The position numbers were made by a program, and so were the translations under genes. Under the pieces are notes generated by a model. It was not told where the DNA came from. It saw only the letters and a program-made list of their open reading frames with translations, and made no database searches. From Candidimonas sp. (GTDB lineage: Bacteria > Pseudomonadota > Gammaproteobacteria > Burkholderiales > Burkholderiaceae_B): 64,000 nucleotides of DNA. Shown in pieces: positions 19,233-28,377 of this stretch. Each line of letters starts with the position of its first letter. Position 1 is the first letter of the stretch. The stretch covers positions 1-64,000 of the forward strand of contig SCRC01000063.1 of assembly GCA_004297945.1 (NCBI GenBank). The letters run 5' to 3'.

Positions 19233-19703
19233 ATGAAAGGCGATAAAACCGTCATCCAGCATCTGAACAAGCAGCTCAAAAACGAACTGACCGCCATTAA
19301 CCAGTATTTTCTGCATGCGCGCATGCTGCGCCATTGGGGTTTGAACCGGCTTGGAAAACATGAATATGAGGAATCCGTCGGCGAGATGAAACACGCGGAC
19401 CGGCTGATCGAACGCATCTTCATGCTTGAGGGGTTGCCCAATCTGCAGGATTTACACAAGCTTTCGATTGGCGAGAACGTGCCAGAAATCCTCAAGGCCG
19501 ATCTCTCTCTGGAGTCGGGCGCTCAGGGCACGGTCAAGGAAGCCATGGCGTATTGTGAGTCAGTGCGCGACTTCGTTTCGCGCGATCTGTTCCAGGATAT
19601 TCTCAACGACACCGAGGAACATATTGATTGGCTGGAAACGCAACTAGAGCTGGTCGACAAGGTGGGTGTACAGAACTATCTGCAATCGCAGATGGATGAA
19701 TAG
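19233..19703 (+). CDS. bfr: Bacterioferritin
   Basis: The 156-residue four-helix-bundle protein stores iron as a 24-mer. It starts at the ATG at 19233 behind an AGGAG site. Ferroxidase ligands are visible: the ELTAINQYF glutamate near residue 18, [13 protein letters not shown] with a Glu and the ExxH pair near 51-54, and [10 protein letters not shown] near 127. The heme-ligand methionine fits in the GEMKHAD segment. It functions with Bfd immediately upstream. Confidence 0.93.
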   Translation: MKGDKTVIQHLNKQLKNELTAINQYFLHARMLRHWGLNRLGKHEYEESVGEMKHADRLIERIFMLEGLPNLQDLHKLSIGENVPEILKADLSLESGAQGTVKEAMAYCESVRDFVSRDLFQDILNDTEEHIDWLETQLELVDKVGVQNYLQSQMDE

Positions 19704-19748
19704 CGGTTTGACGGCGCCAGGCCACTCAAAAGTCAACCGCTTGGGTCG

Positions 19749-20408
19749 CTAAAAATTTTTGGCCGGGCAGTCGTGCACCTTGCCCCAGGCATTGTTGGGT
19801 TCGCAGTATTTATTGCGCGCCGCCCACGCGCAGCTGGGCCTGTCGAAAAAGCTCAGGGCGCTACAGGCAAGAATTTCCTGCCGCAGGCTCGCCTGCCATG
19901 CGGTATTGGCCGGCCGCACATTCCTGGGTTCGGTTGTGGTGGGTGGCGGGACTCCGGGCGCTTCGATGGGTTGTATAGGCTGCGTGATGGGCGGCCTTTT
20001 CGAATCGCTGGCCGTCATGTCGAGCCCGCTAACGTCGGCAATGCCTACCAGAGCCTGATGGCCGTTGCTGGCTGCAATTTGTTTGGCTTCGTCCATGGTG
20101 ATCGTGGTGGTAGCCAGATCGACGACGCCGTTGGGCAGGAGTTGCACCAACGATTTATCGGGAATCTTCCAGTCTACCGGCGGTATGGGTTCGGTAACGC
20201 TCAATCGGCCGTTGACCTGGGGTTGAGGCGGCTGGGCCACAAACGGCTTGCCGTTGGCGTCAAGCACCGGTACGGCTACCGGCAGCGTTTCGGTGACCGC
20301 CTTGTGCTCAGGCCCGTGGGCGACCAGCCAGTCTCCCAGACGCAGACCGCCCCATGCGGAGGCACCCGCTGCGGCCAGTAGAACAACAATAATGAAGCGC
20401 CAGGACAT
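19749..20408 (-). CDS. Hypothetical inner-membrane-anchored protein
   Basis: The 219-residue protein has one N-terminal hydrophobic helix (FIIVVLLAAAGASAWGGL), so it is probably anchored with a periplasmic body. The middle is Pro-rich (TQPIQPIEAPGVPPPTTTEP). The last 50 residues contain four cysteines (ACSALSFFDRPSCAWAARNKYC ... HDC), suggesting a small disulfide-bonded domain. No function is recognised. Similar proteins of unknown role occur in Bordetella relatives. It lies downstream of prfC on the same strand, 38 bases after it. Confidence 0.65.
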   Translation of the reverse strand: MSWRFIIVVLLAAAGASAWGGLRLGDWLVAHGPEHKAVTETLPVAVPVLDANGKPFVAQPPQPQVNGRLSVTEPIPPVDWKIPDKSLVQLLPNGVVDLATTTITMDEAKQIAASNGHQALVGIADVSGLDMTASDSKRPPITQPIQPIEAPGVPPPTTTEPRNVRPANTAWQASLRQEILACSALSFFDRPSCAWAARNKYCEPNNAWGKVHDCPAKNF

Positions 20409-20446
20409 TCTTACCCTCGGTCTGGAGAATTAAACCTAGTATAAAC

Positions 20447-22054
20447 TCAGGCCGTTTTACCAAAAACCCTGCCGCCGTGCTCGCGCATGACGTGAAATTG
20501 AATCTTTGGGTAAAGCTCTTGCGCCACGCGCAACTGAGCCGCAGAGCTGAGCAGAAAGGCTGCGGCATCGACGACATCATAGGCGATATGGGCAGCATTG
20601 GCATCCATAAATTTGCGTAAATCCTTGGGATCGTCAGATGTAATCCAGCGTGCCATGTTGTAACGAGATGGCATTAGTCGGGCGTCTACGCCATATTCGT
20701 GTTTAAGCCGGTGCGCGACCACTTCAAATTGCAATTGCCCGATGGCGCCTAGCAGCAAAGAGCCGCCGACCGCCTCGGGGCGAAACACCTGGATAGCGCC
20801 TTCTTCACCAAGCTGAATCAATCCCGTACGCAGTTGCTTGATGCGCAAGGGATCCTTCACCTCAACTGCCTGAAAGAGTTCGGGAGCAAAGAAAGGAAGG
20901 CCGGTGAACTGCAGGGTCTCGCCTTCCGTGAGCACGTCGCCCAGCTGCAGCACCCCGTGATTGGGGATGCCTATCACATCGCCCGCATAAGCCTGATCGA
21001 CCAGTTCGCGGCGTTGAGACAGGAAAGACACGACATTATTGGGGCGTATTTCCTTTCCGGTGCGCGAGACCGTCAGGCGCATGCCGCGGTCAAAACGTCC
21101 CGAGCTGACTCGGACAAAGGCGACCCGGTCGCGGTGCGCGGGATCCATATTGGCCTGGACCTTGAAGACCACGCCGCTGAATTTGGGCTCTTCGGGTTGT
21201 ACTTCACGTTGCAGCGCGGTGCGCGACCCAGGTTTCGGAGCCAGATCGACCAGGGCGTCAAGCACTTCTTGCACACCGAAGTTATTGATGGCCGAACCGA
21301 AGAAAACCGGCGTCTGCCGGCCAGCCAGAAAGGCCGCATGATCAAATTCAGGGGCGGCGGCCGCGATAAGCTCGATTTCCTCGTGGGCTTTGCCAAAGGC
21401 GTCGTCAAAGCGTTCGGCAATCAAGGGGTTATCCAGGCCTTCGATAATCTCGTCGTGGTCGCCGCGGCGTTCCTGGCCGGCCCTGAATACCCGCATGCGA
21501 TTGCGCCGTATATCGAAGACCCCGCCAAACATCCGGCCCATGCCCACAGGCCATGAAAAAGGCACGGCATCCATGCCCAGATGAGATTCGATTTCGGAGA
21601 GCAGATTCAACGGTTCCTGAACCTCGCGATCAAGCTTGTTTATAAAGGTGATGATAGGCGTGTTGCGGGCGCGGCAGACTTGCAGCAGCCTGAGGGTTTG
21701 CGGCTCGACGCCGTTGGCGGCGTCAATCACCATCAGCGCGGCGTCCACAGCGGTAAGCACCCGGTAGGTGTCTTCGGAAAAATCCTGGTGCCCGGGCGTA
21801 TCCAGCAGGTTCAGGACACAGCCGCGATATTCCATTTGCATGACCGAGGAGGCTACGGAGATGCCGCGTTGCTTCTCGATTTCCATCCAGTCCGACGAGG
21901 CGTGGCGGCTGGCTTTGCGCGCCTTGACACTGCCCGCGATCTGGATTGCGCCTGCGAACAGCAGCAGCTTTTCGGTGAGGGTGGTTTTACCTGCATCGGG
22001 GTGCGAAATAATGGCGAAGGTGCGTCGCCGGGCGACTTCTTGACTAATACTCAT
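20447..22054 (-). CDS. prfC: Peptide chain release factor 3
   Basis: This 535-residue translational GTPase recycles RF1/RF2 from the ribosome after termination. Its G domain has G1 SHPDAGKTTLTEK, G3 DTPGHQDFSEDT and G4 NKLDRE. The switch region (RGISVASSVMQMEY) matches RF3 rather than EF-G. Domain II and the RF3 C-terminal domain (FEVVAHRLKHEYGVDARLM) are intact. Length is normal. Confidence 0.95.
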   Translation of the reverse strand: MSISQEVARRRTFAIISHPDAGKTTLTEKLLLFAGAIQIAGSVKARKASRHASSDWMEIEKQRGISVASSVMQMEYRGCVLNLLDTPGHQDFSEDTYRVLTAVDAALMVIDAANGVEPQTLRLLQVCRARNTPIITFINKLDREVQEPLNLLSEIESHLGMDAVPFSWPVGMGRMFGGVFDIRRNRMRVFRAGQERRGDHDEIIEGLDNPLIAERFDDAFGKAHEEIELIAAAAPEFDHAAFLAGRQTPVFFGSAINNFGVQEVLDALVDLAPKPGSRTALQREVQPEEPKFSGVVFKVQANMDPAHRDRVAFVRVSSGRFDRGMRLTVSRTGKEIRPNNVVSFLSQRRELVDQAYAGDVIGIPNHGVLQLGDVLTEGETLQFTGLPFFAPELFQAVEVKDPLRIKQLRTGLIQLGEEGAIQVFRPEAVGGSLLLGAIGQLQFEVVAHRLKHEYGVDARLMPSRYNMARWITSDDPKDLRKFMDANAAHIAYDVVDAAAFLLSSAAQLRVAQELYPKIQFHVMREHGGRVFGKTA

Positions 22055-22108
22055 GAAAGGATTTTAGCGTGTGCTGTTCCAGCGCATGGCGCTGTGATTG
22101 GCCATGCC

Positions 22109-22738
22109 TTATTTATGATGACTGAAAGAGGCCAGCACCGTGCCGGCCAGAATGAACATGGCGCCAAACGTGCGGTTAAGCCAGCGGATATGCCTGGGCT
22201 TGCGCAGCAGGCCCAGAATGCGTGAAGCAAGCGACGTATAGCAGCTCATGGCGACCAGATCGGTGCAGCAAAGCGTTGCGCCGATGATGACGTACTGCAG
22301 CGCCAAAGGCCGCGACAAATCCAGAAACTGGGGCACGACGGCCAACAGGAACATGGTGCCTTTGGGGTTGGTGATATTGACCAGGAAGCCGCGCGCAACC
22401 ACTTCGCGAAACTGAAAGGGCGCCGTCGTTCGCGCTTGGACGGCCACCGGCATCGCGTCGGTGCGAAACTGCTTCCAGCCCAGGTAGATTAGGTAAATAG
22501 CGCCTACCCACTTAACGATACTGAATGCCGTTTCGGAGGTCGCCAGCAGGGCTCCCAGGCCCACAGCGACCACCAGAAGCTGACACATGATGCCCATCTC
22601 CAGGCCGAATATGTTCCAGTAGCTGCGCTTGAATCCATATTTAAGGCCCGAAGCCATGGCGGACAGGGCTCCTGGTCCCGGTGAGAACGAAATGGCCCAG
22701 GACGCTACAAAAAAGGCTAGCCAGGTAGACAAAGACAT
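22109..22738 (-). CDS. LysE/RhtB-family exporter
   Basis: The 209-residue membrane protein has about six helices. The family signature appears as SFSPGPGALSAMASG, where PGPG replaces the PGPD of the paralogue at 858-1484. This is closer to the RhtB homoserine/homoserine-lactone branch. LWITNPKGTMF-like sequence (ITNPKGTMFLLAVVPQF) is the second family motif. It is monocistronic between prfC and rhlE, both on the same strand. Confidence 0.86.
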   Translation of the reverse strand: MSLSTWLAFFVASWAISFSPGPGALSAMASGLKYGFKRSYWNIFGLEMGIMCQLLVVAVGLGALLATSETAFSIVKWVGAIYLIYLGWKQFRTDAMPVAVQARTTAPFQFREVVARGFLVNITNPKGTMFLLAVVPQFLDLSRPLALQYVIIGATLCCTDLVAMSCYTSLASRILGLLRKPRHIRWLNRTFGAMFILAGTVLASFSHHK

Positions 22739-22780
22739 GGTGCGTTGTCAAAAGGTTCTGAAGTCGGTTTCGGGCAGGCC

Positions 22781-24190
22781 TTATTTGCCTAAAAGGGCCA
22801 CTCGCGGCGCATTCGCGGGACGACTGCTGCGCGCACGGGCCGGTGCTCCGGTCGATGGCGCTGTGTGTCGCGGAGGATTGCTGGGCCGGCCATTCGTGTC
22901 CTGGCGCCCCCTGGGTGCGGATGTGCGTGCGTTATCGCCCGGGCGGCCTGAGTGGCGCTGCGCGTGGCCGGGAGCGCTTGAACGCCGCGGCGCCCGATCA
23001 TCGCGATGTTCGCGGGCATTGGCGGGTTCGGCCTTGACCAATGCAGGCGACCAACCGTCGATGGTGGTGCGCGGTATGGATTTCTTGAGCATTTTTTCAA
23101 TGTCGTTAAGAAACTTGATCTCGGTCTTGTCAACGAGTGACAAGGCGCAGCCTTCGACTCCAGCGCGGCCGGTGCGTCCGATGCGATGCACGTAATCTTC
23201 AGGGATATTGGGCAGTTCGAAGTTGACAACATTGGGCAAATGATCGATGTCCAGCCCGCGAGCAGCGATATCGGTGGCGACCAGCACGGCGACTTTGCCG
23301 TCCTTGAAGCCGGCCAGAGCGCGGGTACGCGCCGCCTGGCTTTTGTTGCCGTGGATCGCTGCGGCAGACAGACCGTCCTTGACCAGCTTTTCGGTCAGGC
23401 GGTTGGCGCCGTGTTTGGTGCGTGTAAACACCAACACCTGGTGCCAGCCGCTTTCGCGGATGATGAAGCTGAGCAGGTCGCGTTTATGGGAAGGCTCGGT
23501 CATCACCACGCTTTGGGTCACCAGTTCCGAGGCCGTGTTGCGGCGCGCGACCGACACCTCCACGGGCTTGTTCAGCACGCCTTTGGAAAGCTCGCGGATT
23601 TCGTCCGAGAACGTGGCCGAAAACAATAGATTCTGACGCGTCTTGGGCATCAAGGCGATGATGCGTTTAATGTCGCGAATAAAGCCCATGTCCAGCATGC
23701 GGTCGGCTTCGTCGAGGACCAGAATTTCCACGCCCGATAAATCCACGGTCTTTTGCTGGGCATGGTCCAGCAGTCGTCCGGGAGTGGCGACCAGAATATC
23801 CAGTGGCTTGCGCAAGGCGCTGATCTGCGGATTGATATTCACCCCGCCAAACATCACCATGGAGCGTATCGATGTGTGCTGGCCATAGGTGCGTACCGAT
23901 TCTTCGACTTGCGCCGCCAGCTCGCGCGTAGGGGTCAGAATCAGGCAGCGCGGCCGTCCTGCCTTTTTAAGGGCGGCAGGGTGTTGCAGTAAAAGGTGCA
24001 GAATGGGCAGGGTGAAGCCTGCAGTTTTACCGGTGCCGGTTTGGGCCGCTGCCAACAGGTCGACGCCTTTTAGCACTTCGGGTATGGCTTGGGCCTGGAT
24101 AGGCGTGGGCTGAGAATAGCCGACGTCCAAAATGGCGCGCATAAGGGGTTCTGCCAGGCCAAGCGAGGCAAATGAGGTTTGGGTATTCAA
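22781..24190 (-). CDS. rhlE: DEAD-box ATP-dependent RNA helicase
   Basis: The protein has 469 residues from the TTG at 24190, which has GGAG eight bases upstream; the longer ORF-track start adds an unlikely extension. Visible motifs are Q (TPIQAQAIP), I (AAQTGTGKT), Ia (PTRELAAQ), II (DEAD), III (SAT) and VI (HRIGRTGR). The basic, low-complexity tail ([21 protein letters not shown]) is typical of RhlE and binds RNA. The role is RNA unwinding in ribosome assembly or decay. Confidence 0.92.
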   Translation of the reverse strand: MNTQTSFASLGLAEPLMRAILDVGYSQPTPIQAQAIPEVLKGVDLLAAAQTGTGKTAGFTLPILHLLLQHPAALKKAGRPRCLILTPTRELAAQVEESVRTYGQHTSIRSMVMFGGVNINPQISALRKPLDILVATPGRLLDHAQQKTVDLSGVEILVLDEADRMLDMGFIRDIKRIIALMPKTRQNLLFSATFSDEIRELSKGVLNKPVEVSVARRNTASELVTQSVVMTEPSHKRDLLSFIIRESGWHQVLVFTRTKHGANRLTEKLVKDGLSAAAIHGNKSQAARTRALAGFKDGKVAVLVATDIAARGLDIDHLPNVVNFELPNIPEDYVHRIGRTGRAGVEGCALSLVDKTEIKFLNDIEKMLKKSIPRTTIDGWSPALVKAEPANAREHRDDRAPRRSSAPGHAQRHSGRPGDNARTSAPRGRQDTNGRPSNPPRHTAPSTGAPARARSSRPANAPRVALLGK

Positions 24191-24459
24191 GGGGAAAAAC
24201 TCCAGCGACAGCCTATCGCTCGAGTTGAGAGAGACCAATCTAGGCAGACGAAAAAGAAGTTGAGGGCTGAGAATCAGCCAGCAAAGCATAAGAATGGCTT
24301 GCAAGACGCGAGTTGACTGGCACGACACGCGAACGAACAATTGTAACGTAGTTATCGTTTCCGCGCTGTGAGGGTGGCGAGGCTTTGCATGTCCATGCTT
24401 GGCAATGCCGGCGCAACCTGCTGTAATCTGGAGCCTTGCTCAATCCAGGTAGCCGATAT

Positions 24460-25080
24460 ATGAAACGAGTTCTGTTGTTGATCCTCTTGCCCTGCCTGAC
24501 CTTGCTATTGTCGGGTTGCGGGTATAACGATATTCAGCGTCTGGATGAGCAGGTCAAAACGGCATGGTCGCAAACGCTCAATCAATATGAGCGTCGTGCC
24601 GAACTAGTGCCCAAACTGGTCAGTTCCGTGAATGCCTATATGGTCAACGAGCGCCAGGTACTGACCCAGGTCACCGAGGCACGCTCGAGGGTGGGCAGCA
24701 TCCAGATCAGCGCCAAAGATCTCGAAAACCCCGAGGTCATGAAAAAATTTGCTGCGGCACAAAGCCAGTTGTCGTCGGCGCTATCGCGCCTGATTGCCGT
24801 ATCGGAAAATTATCCGCAGCTTAAAAGCGATGGCTTGTTTCGCGACCTGATGACGCAGCTCGAAGGCACCGAGAATCGCATTGCCACCGAACGCGGGCGC
24901 TATGTGCAGGCGGTGCAGGAATACAACCTGGTCGTACGCCAATTCCCCACGCTGATTACGGCCAAGATTTTTGGCTATCACACCATGGAAAACTATGGTG
25001 TATCCAAGCAAGAGCAAATCACCCGCGATCCAACCGTCAAGTTCGATATCCCCACACCCGCCCCGGCGCCAGCGAAATGA
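24460..25080 (+). CDS. lemA: LemA-family lipoprotein
   Basis: The 206-residue protein starts at the ATG at 24460. It has a lipoprotein signal with lipobox LLSGCG. The LemA helical core follows: YNDIQRLDEQVKTAWSQTLNQYERRAELVPKLV, a coiled-coil bundle. The C-terminal part FGYHTMENYGVSKQEQ matches the family. LemA function is unknown. It is commonly linked to TPM-domain genes, and two follow here. Confidence 0.9.
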   Translation: MKRVLLLILLPCLTLLLSGCGYNDIQRLDEQVKTAWSQTLNQYERRAELVPKLVSSVNAYMVNERQVLTQVTEARSRVGSIQISAKDLENPEVMKKFAAAQSQLSSALSRLIAVSENYPQLKSDGLFRDLMTQLEGTENRIATERGRYVQAVQEYNLVVRQFPTLITAKIFGYHTMENYGVSKQEQITRDPTVKFDIPTPAPAPAK

Positions 25081-25110
25081 TAATGTAGCGGCGAGCGACG
25101 AATACGTTTT

Positions 25111-25136
25111 TGTAGCGGCACCCCTTGTGGGTGCCA
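25111..25136 (+). repeat. REP-like unit between lemA and the TPM gene
   Basis: The stem is GGCACCC-CTTGT-GGGTGCC, 31 bases past the lemA stop. A decayed unit start (TGTAGCGGC) lies at 25084. The repeat ends only about 12 bases before the next start codon, so folding could affect its ribosome binding. Confidence 0.75.
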
Positions 25137-25148
25137 TTGAGAGAAAAG

Positions 25149-26066
25149 ATGAATGCCGTTACGCCATTTAACTCATTTTTTGGTCGCGTCAGGATCGGGT
25201 TCGCCTGGTGCCTGTTAGGGCTGCTATGGTTGGCGTGCATGGCCGTGGGCGCGCGCGCAGCCGAGGCGCCCATTCCCACCCTGACAGCGCGCGTTACCGA
25301 CCTGACTCACACGCTGGGCGCCAAGACCCAGGCCAGTCTGACACAAAAACTGGCAGCCCTTGAACAAAGCAAAGGGTCGCAGATAGCGGTTTTGATAGTG
25401 CCTACTACGGGCACCACCACGATAGAGCAGTACGCGACGCATGTGTTCGACCAATGGAAATTGGGCCGCAAGAAAATCGACGATGGGATTTTGCTGGTCG
25501 TGGCCAAAGACGATCACCATCTGCGTATTGAAGTGGGCTATGGCCTGGAAGGCGCCGTGCCTGACATTCTGGCGGGCCGCATTATCCGCGAGCAGATCGC
25601 TCCCCGGTTCAAGCAGGGTGATTACGCTGGCGGCGTGACCGCGGGTGTCGATAGCCTGATCAAGCTGGTCAATGGCGAGGCCTTGCCGCCTGTGGTGCCG
25701 CACGCCACGCAGGCATCAACAGATCACTCACCTTCCTTGGGCATGATCCTGCCGCTAGCGTTTATGGCCTTGGTGTTGCCTGCGACGATTGCCGCGTTCG
25801 CTGCGGCGCTTTTCGGGTACCTGATATTCCATAGCCTGGGCCTTGCGATATTGGCCGCCGTGGGGGCGTTTGCGTTAAGCAGCATCGGGCGGCAAATGCG
25901 TGCCGGTGGCCAGGGCAGCGCAGGGCGGGCATCGCGCGCTGGAGGCATTATCGGCAGTCTGGGTGGTCTGGGTGGTTTTGGCGGCGGTGGTTTTGGTGGA
26001 GGAGGTGGGGGTTTCGGTGGTGGTGGCGGCGGCAGTGGCGGCGGCGGAGCCTCCGGAGGCTGGTAG
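25149..26066 (+). CDS. TPM-domain (YgcG-family) membrane protein
   Basis: The 305-residue protein starts at the ATG at 25149 behind GAGAAAAG; the ORF-track GTG at 25125 lies inside the REP unit. It has a signal peptide ending ARAAEAP, then a periplasmic TPM_phosphatase domain (residues about 45-180: LTHTLGAKTQASL, GRKKIDDGILLVVA, IEVGYGLEGAVPD). Two hydrophobic segments and a Gly-rich tail (GGFGGGGFGGGGGG) follow, typical of the family. The function is unknown. It is linked to lemA upstream and a second TPM gene downstream. Confidence 0.9.
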   Translation: MNAVTPFNSFFGRVRIGFAWCLLGLLWLACMAVGARAAEAPIPTLTARVTDLTHTLGAKTQASLTQKLAALEQSKGSQIAVLIVPTTGTTTIEQYATHVFDQWKLGRKKIDDGILLVVAKDDHHLRIEVGYGLEGAVPDILAGRIIREQIAPRFKQGDYAGGVTAGVDSLIKLVNGEALPPVVPHATQASTDHSPSLGMILPLAFMALVLPATIAAFAAALFGYLIFHSLGLAILAAVGAFALSSIGRQMRAGGQGSAGRASRAGGIIGSLGGLGGFGGGGFGGGGGGFGGGGGGSGGGGASGGW

Positions 26067-26114
26067 GCGTTTTACGTGGGCAAAGCCTTATGGCTCGGCG
26101 CGTTTGGGTTGTTG

Positions 26115-26226
26115 TTGGCACCCATCGTGGGTGCCAACAAGGCAATGGCGAAAAATGGCAGCCACAAGGGCAGCCCCTACAAAAACATATCGGCGAATTA
26201 TGTAGCGGCAGCCCTTGTGGCTGCCA
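26115..26226. repeat. Cluster of three REP-like hairpins between two TPM genes
   Basis: The first hairpin (26115-26137) is TTGGCACCC-ATCGT-GGGTGCCAA. The second (26154-26179) is an inverted unit with a mismatched stem (GGCAGCC/GGCAGCC). The third (26201-26226) is a perfect forward unit, GGCAGCC-CTTGT-GGCTGCC. This is the densest cluster in the window and lies between co-directional genes. Confidence 0.75.
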
Positions 26227-26264
26227 TTGACCGAAATAAACCGAACAGAGTCTGGAGATAAATA

Positions 26265-26771
26265 GTGCGACAAGATGGCGGCAAATGGAAGGAGCTCACA
26301 GGGTGGGCGTTCATTGAGGGGCATTGGCTGCGCCGCAAGCACTTTACTCCCCAACTGTTGCAGCAAATCGCTTTGCGCATTGCCGAGGGCGAACGCGCGC
26401 ACGCAGGCGAACTGATGGTGGCGATAGAAGCCGTGTCGCCCGCGCATGAGCGCAAAAGCCATTTAAGGGCGCTGGAAGTATTCGGCCGCTTGCGAGTATG
26501 GGATACGCCACACAATACCGGCGTTCTGCTTTACCTGGCATTGGACAAGCATCACATCGAAGTGATCGCCGACCGTGGAGTGGCGGCTGGAAATGATGTG
26601 TGGGGGCAGATATGCGGGCAATTGCAGGCACGGTTGCAACAAGGCGACTACGTGGCGGGCGTGCTGGCTGCTATTGATGCCATTGAAGAAGTATTGGGCA
26701 CACGTTGCCCGCCATTGGCCCAAGGCGCTGTCCGCAGCAATGACCTGCCCGACGAGCCAGTGCTTTTGTAA
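26265..26771 (+). CDS. Small TPM-domain protein
   Basis: The 168-residue protein starts at a GTG with GGAG eight bases upstream. It lacks a signal peptide and membrane helices. TPM-domain marks are RIAEGERAHAGELMVAIE, RVWDTPHNTGVLLYLALDKHHIEVIADRGV and the C-terminal LQQGDYVAGVLAAIDAI. It resembles the cytosolic TPM protein often encoded third in lemA-TPM-TPM clusters. The molecular role is unknown. Confidence 0.85.
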   Translation: MRQDGGKWKELTGWAFIEGHWLRRKHFTPQLLQQIALRIAEGERAHAGELMVAIEAVSPAHERKSHLRALEVFGRLRVWDTPHNTGVLLYLALDKHHIEVIADRGVAAGNDVWGQICGQLQARLQQGDYVAGVLAAIDAIEEVLGTRCPPLAQGAVRSNDLPDEPVLL

Positions 26772-26791
26772 AGAGTGGTGTTTCAACCGCA

Positions 26792-26896
26792 TGTAGCGGC
26801 AGCCCTTGTGGCTGCCAAAATCGCGACCATAAGGGCCGCCGCGACGACATCAATTGGAAATGGCGGTGAAAAAAATGGCAGCCACAAGGGCTGCCA
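26792..26896. repeat. REP-like pair between TPM gene and GTPase gene
   Basis: A forward unit (26792-26817) lies 21 bases past the TPM stop and an inverted unit (26876-26896) lies 18 bases past the GTPase stop; both have the GGCAGCC/GGCTGCC stem. The inverted unit has lost its CGCTACA end. A decayed third unit (26824-26845) lies between. Confidence 0.78.
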
Positions 26897-26913
26897 TAAG
26901 GTTCCAGACGGAT

Positions 26914-28377
26914 TCACGCCAATCTTTTTGCCAATGATTTGATGACTTGTTCGCGTCGCGGGTTTGGGCTGTAGTCCGCGCTTAGGGTCGACCAGAGCGG
27001 CTGGCCACGAGCTTCGTTCAGTTCTTCGGGCAAGCGGCCTTTGCTCAATGGCGTGTGGCCGGCATCGTCGTTCGCGTTCGAGGCTGGTGCGACCGTGGCA
27101 ATGGCACCGTCGTCGCCCGATTGTTTGTCGGTTGATTCCTTGATGTTGCCGGGCTCCCCGGCCAGGACTATCGGCCCTTGCGCCGCGTGTCCGCGGCGTT
27201 CAAGTGCGTTGACCAGCGTAATCTGGCGCGCTCCCAGAAGCCGCAGCACCGCGTCGTCGACACTGAGTTCACGGTAGCCTTTCAAGCGACCCAGAATGCG
27301 CTTGCCGTATGGGCCTGAGCTTTGCCATAGGCCGCCTATCACGGCGCCGGTCAGCGCAGCGGCGCCCAGGCTTAAACCCGCCGTGAAAACGTCGATGGTG
27401 GCGCCGGCCGCCGCGCCCGCCGCAATACCTTTGCTGACATGTATCCCCATGTCTCTTAACGCCTGGGGATGAAACAGATCCATGCCCCAGCGTTCCCCTT
27501 TCAGCGGGAGATCGTGATAGGGGAAGTCTGCCGCTTTGAATTTGTAGCGCTTTAGCAGCGCCTTGATGCACTGGTTTTCGCGTTTGCGAACCTGTCGACG
27601 CAGTGTTTCGGTGGCTTGCGTCACGGATGTGTCGTCGGAGGCGCTGCCCAAATGCCAGGCCGCGACATCGACCAGCAATTCGGCAATCAGGCGCAGCGCG
27701 TCCGCACGGCGGATGTCGCGCTGCAAGACGATATCTTCGTTCAAGGCCTTTAATAGCGCGGCGTGCGAATCCAGCAAAAGGGCCAGCTTGTCGTACAGTT
27801 GCGCTTCGCCATCGAGCGCAGGGGCCACGGTGTCGAATTCGACGTTGGCATGCAGCCCCAGGCGAGCCAGTGCGTCGCGCCAATCACCGGCGCGCTGATT
27901 TGGGCTGCGTGTAAAGTTTAGGACAGGCAGCAGGGGCTGGCCACAGCTGGCGAGAATCGCCAGTTCGTCCTTGTATTTGCCCAGCACTGGATCGCGCACG
28001 TCTATCACATACAGACCCGCGTCGCAGTCGAGCAGCTTGTTCAGCACCCGGGCTTCCTGCTCGAAACGGCGCTTGCTTTCCGGAGAATCCAGAAAACGCC
28101 GGATTCTATCCGGCCCGTCCAGGCGTTGGGCGCGCTGTGCAAGCTGATCCATGTAGTCCAGCAACGCGATGCCGTCTTCCATCCCTGGCGTGTCGAATAG
28201 TTCGATTGCCGTTGCGTCGTTCACGAGCAGGCGCGCGCCTTCCACATGGCGGGTAGTGCCCGGCTCATCCTGGACTTCGCCGAAATTGGGGTCGCGGGTC
28301 AGTGTGCGCATCAGCGATGTTTTCCCGGTATTGGTGTGGCCCACCACAGCCAGGCGCAAGAATGGGCGTTCACTCAT
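26914..28377 (-). CDS. GTPase with DUF3482 domain
   Basis: The 487-residue protein starts at the ATG at 28377 (MSERPFLRLAVVGHTNTGKTSL); the ORF-track extension is an artefact. The N-terminal Era-like G domain has P-loop GHTNTGKTS, switch-II DTPGMED and a degenerate G4 (VLNFTRSPNQ). From about residue 250 comes DUF3482, including Gly/Ala-rich hydrophobic segments (GAAAGATIDVFTAGLSLGAAALTGAVIGG). Its start overlaps the end of the DUF2868 gene by eight bases, so the two probably act together at the membrane. The cellular role is unknown. Confidence 0.85.
   Translation of the reverse strand: MSERPFLRLAVVGHTNTGKTSLMRTLTRDPNFGEVQDEPGTTRHVEGARLLVNDATAIELFDTPGMEDGIALLDYMDQLAQRAQRLDGPDRIRRFLDSPESKRRFEQEARVLNKLLDCDAGLYVIDVRDPVLGKYKDELAILASCGQPLLPVLNFTRSPNQRAGDWRDALARLGLHANVEFDTVAPALDGEAQLYDKLALLLDSHAALLKALNEDIVLQRDIRRADALRLIAELLVDVAAWHLGSASDDTSVTQATETLRRQVRKRENQCIKALLKRYKFKAADFPYHDLPLKGERWGMDLFHPQALRDMGIHVSKGIAAGAAAGATIDVFTAGLSLGAAALTGAVIGGLWQSSGPYGKRILGRLKGYRELSVDDAVLRLLGARQITLVNALERRGHAAQGPIVLAGEPGNIKESTDKQSGDDGAIATVAPASNANDDAGHTPLSKGRLPEELNEARGQPLWSTLSADYSPNPRREQVIKSLAKRLA

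Noticed and set aside
26076-26261. 61-residue ORF between the two TPM genes
   Set aside because: It is read through the REP-like hairpin cluster and has no independent support.
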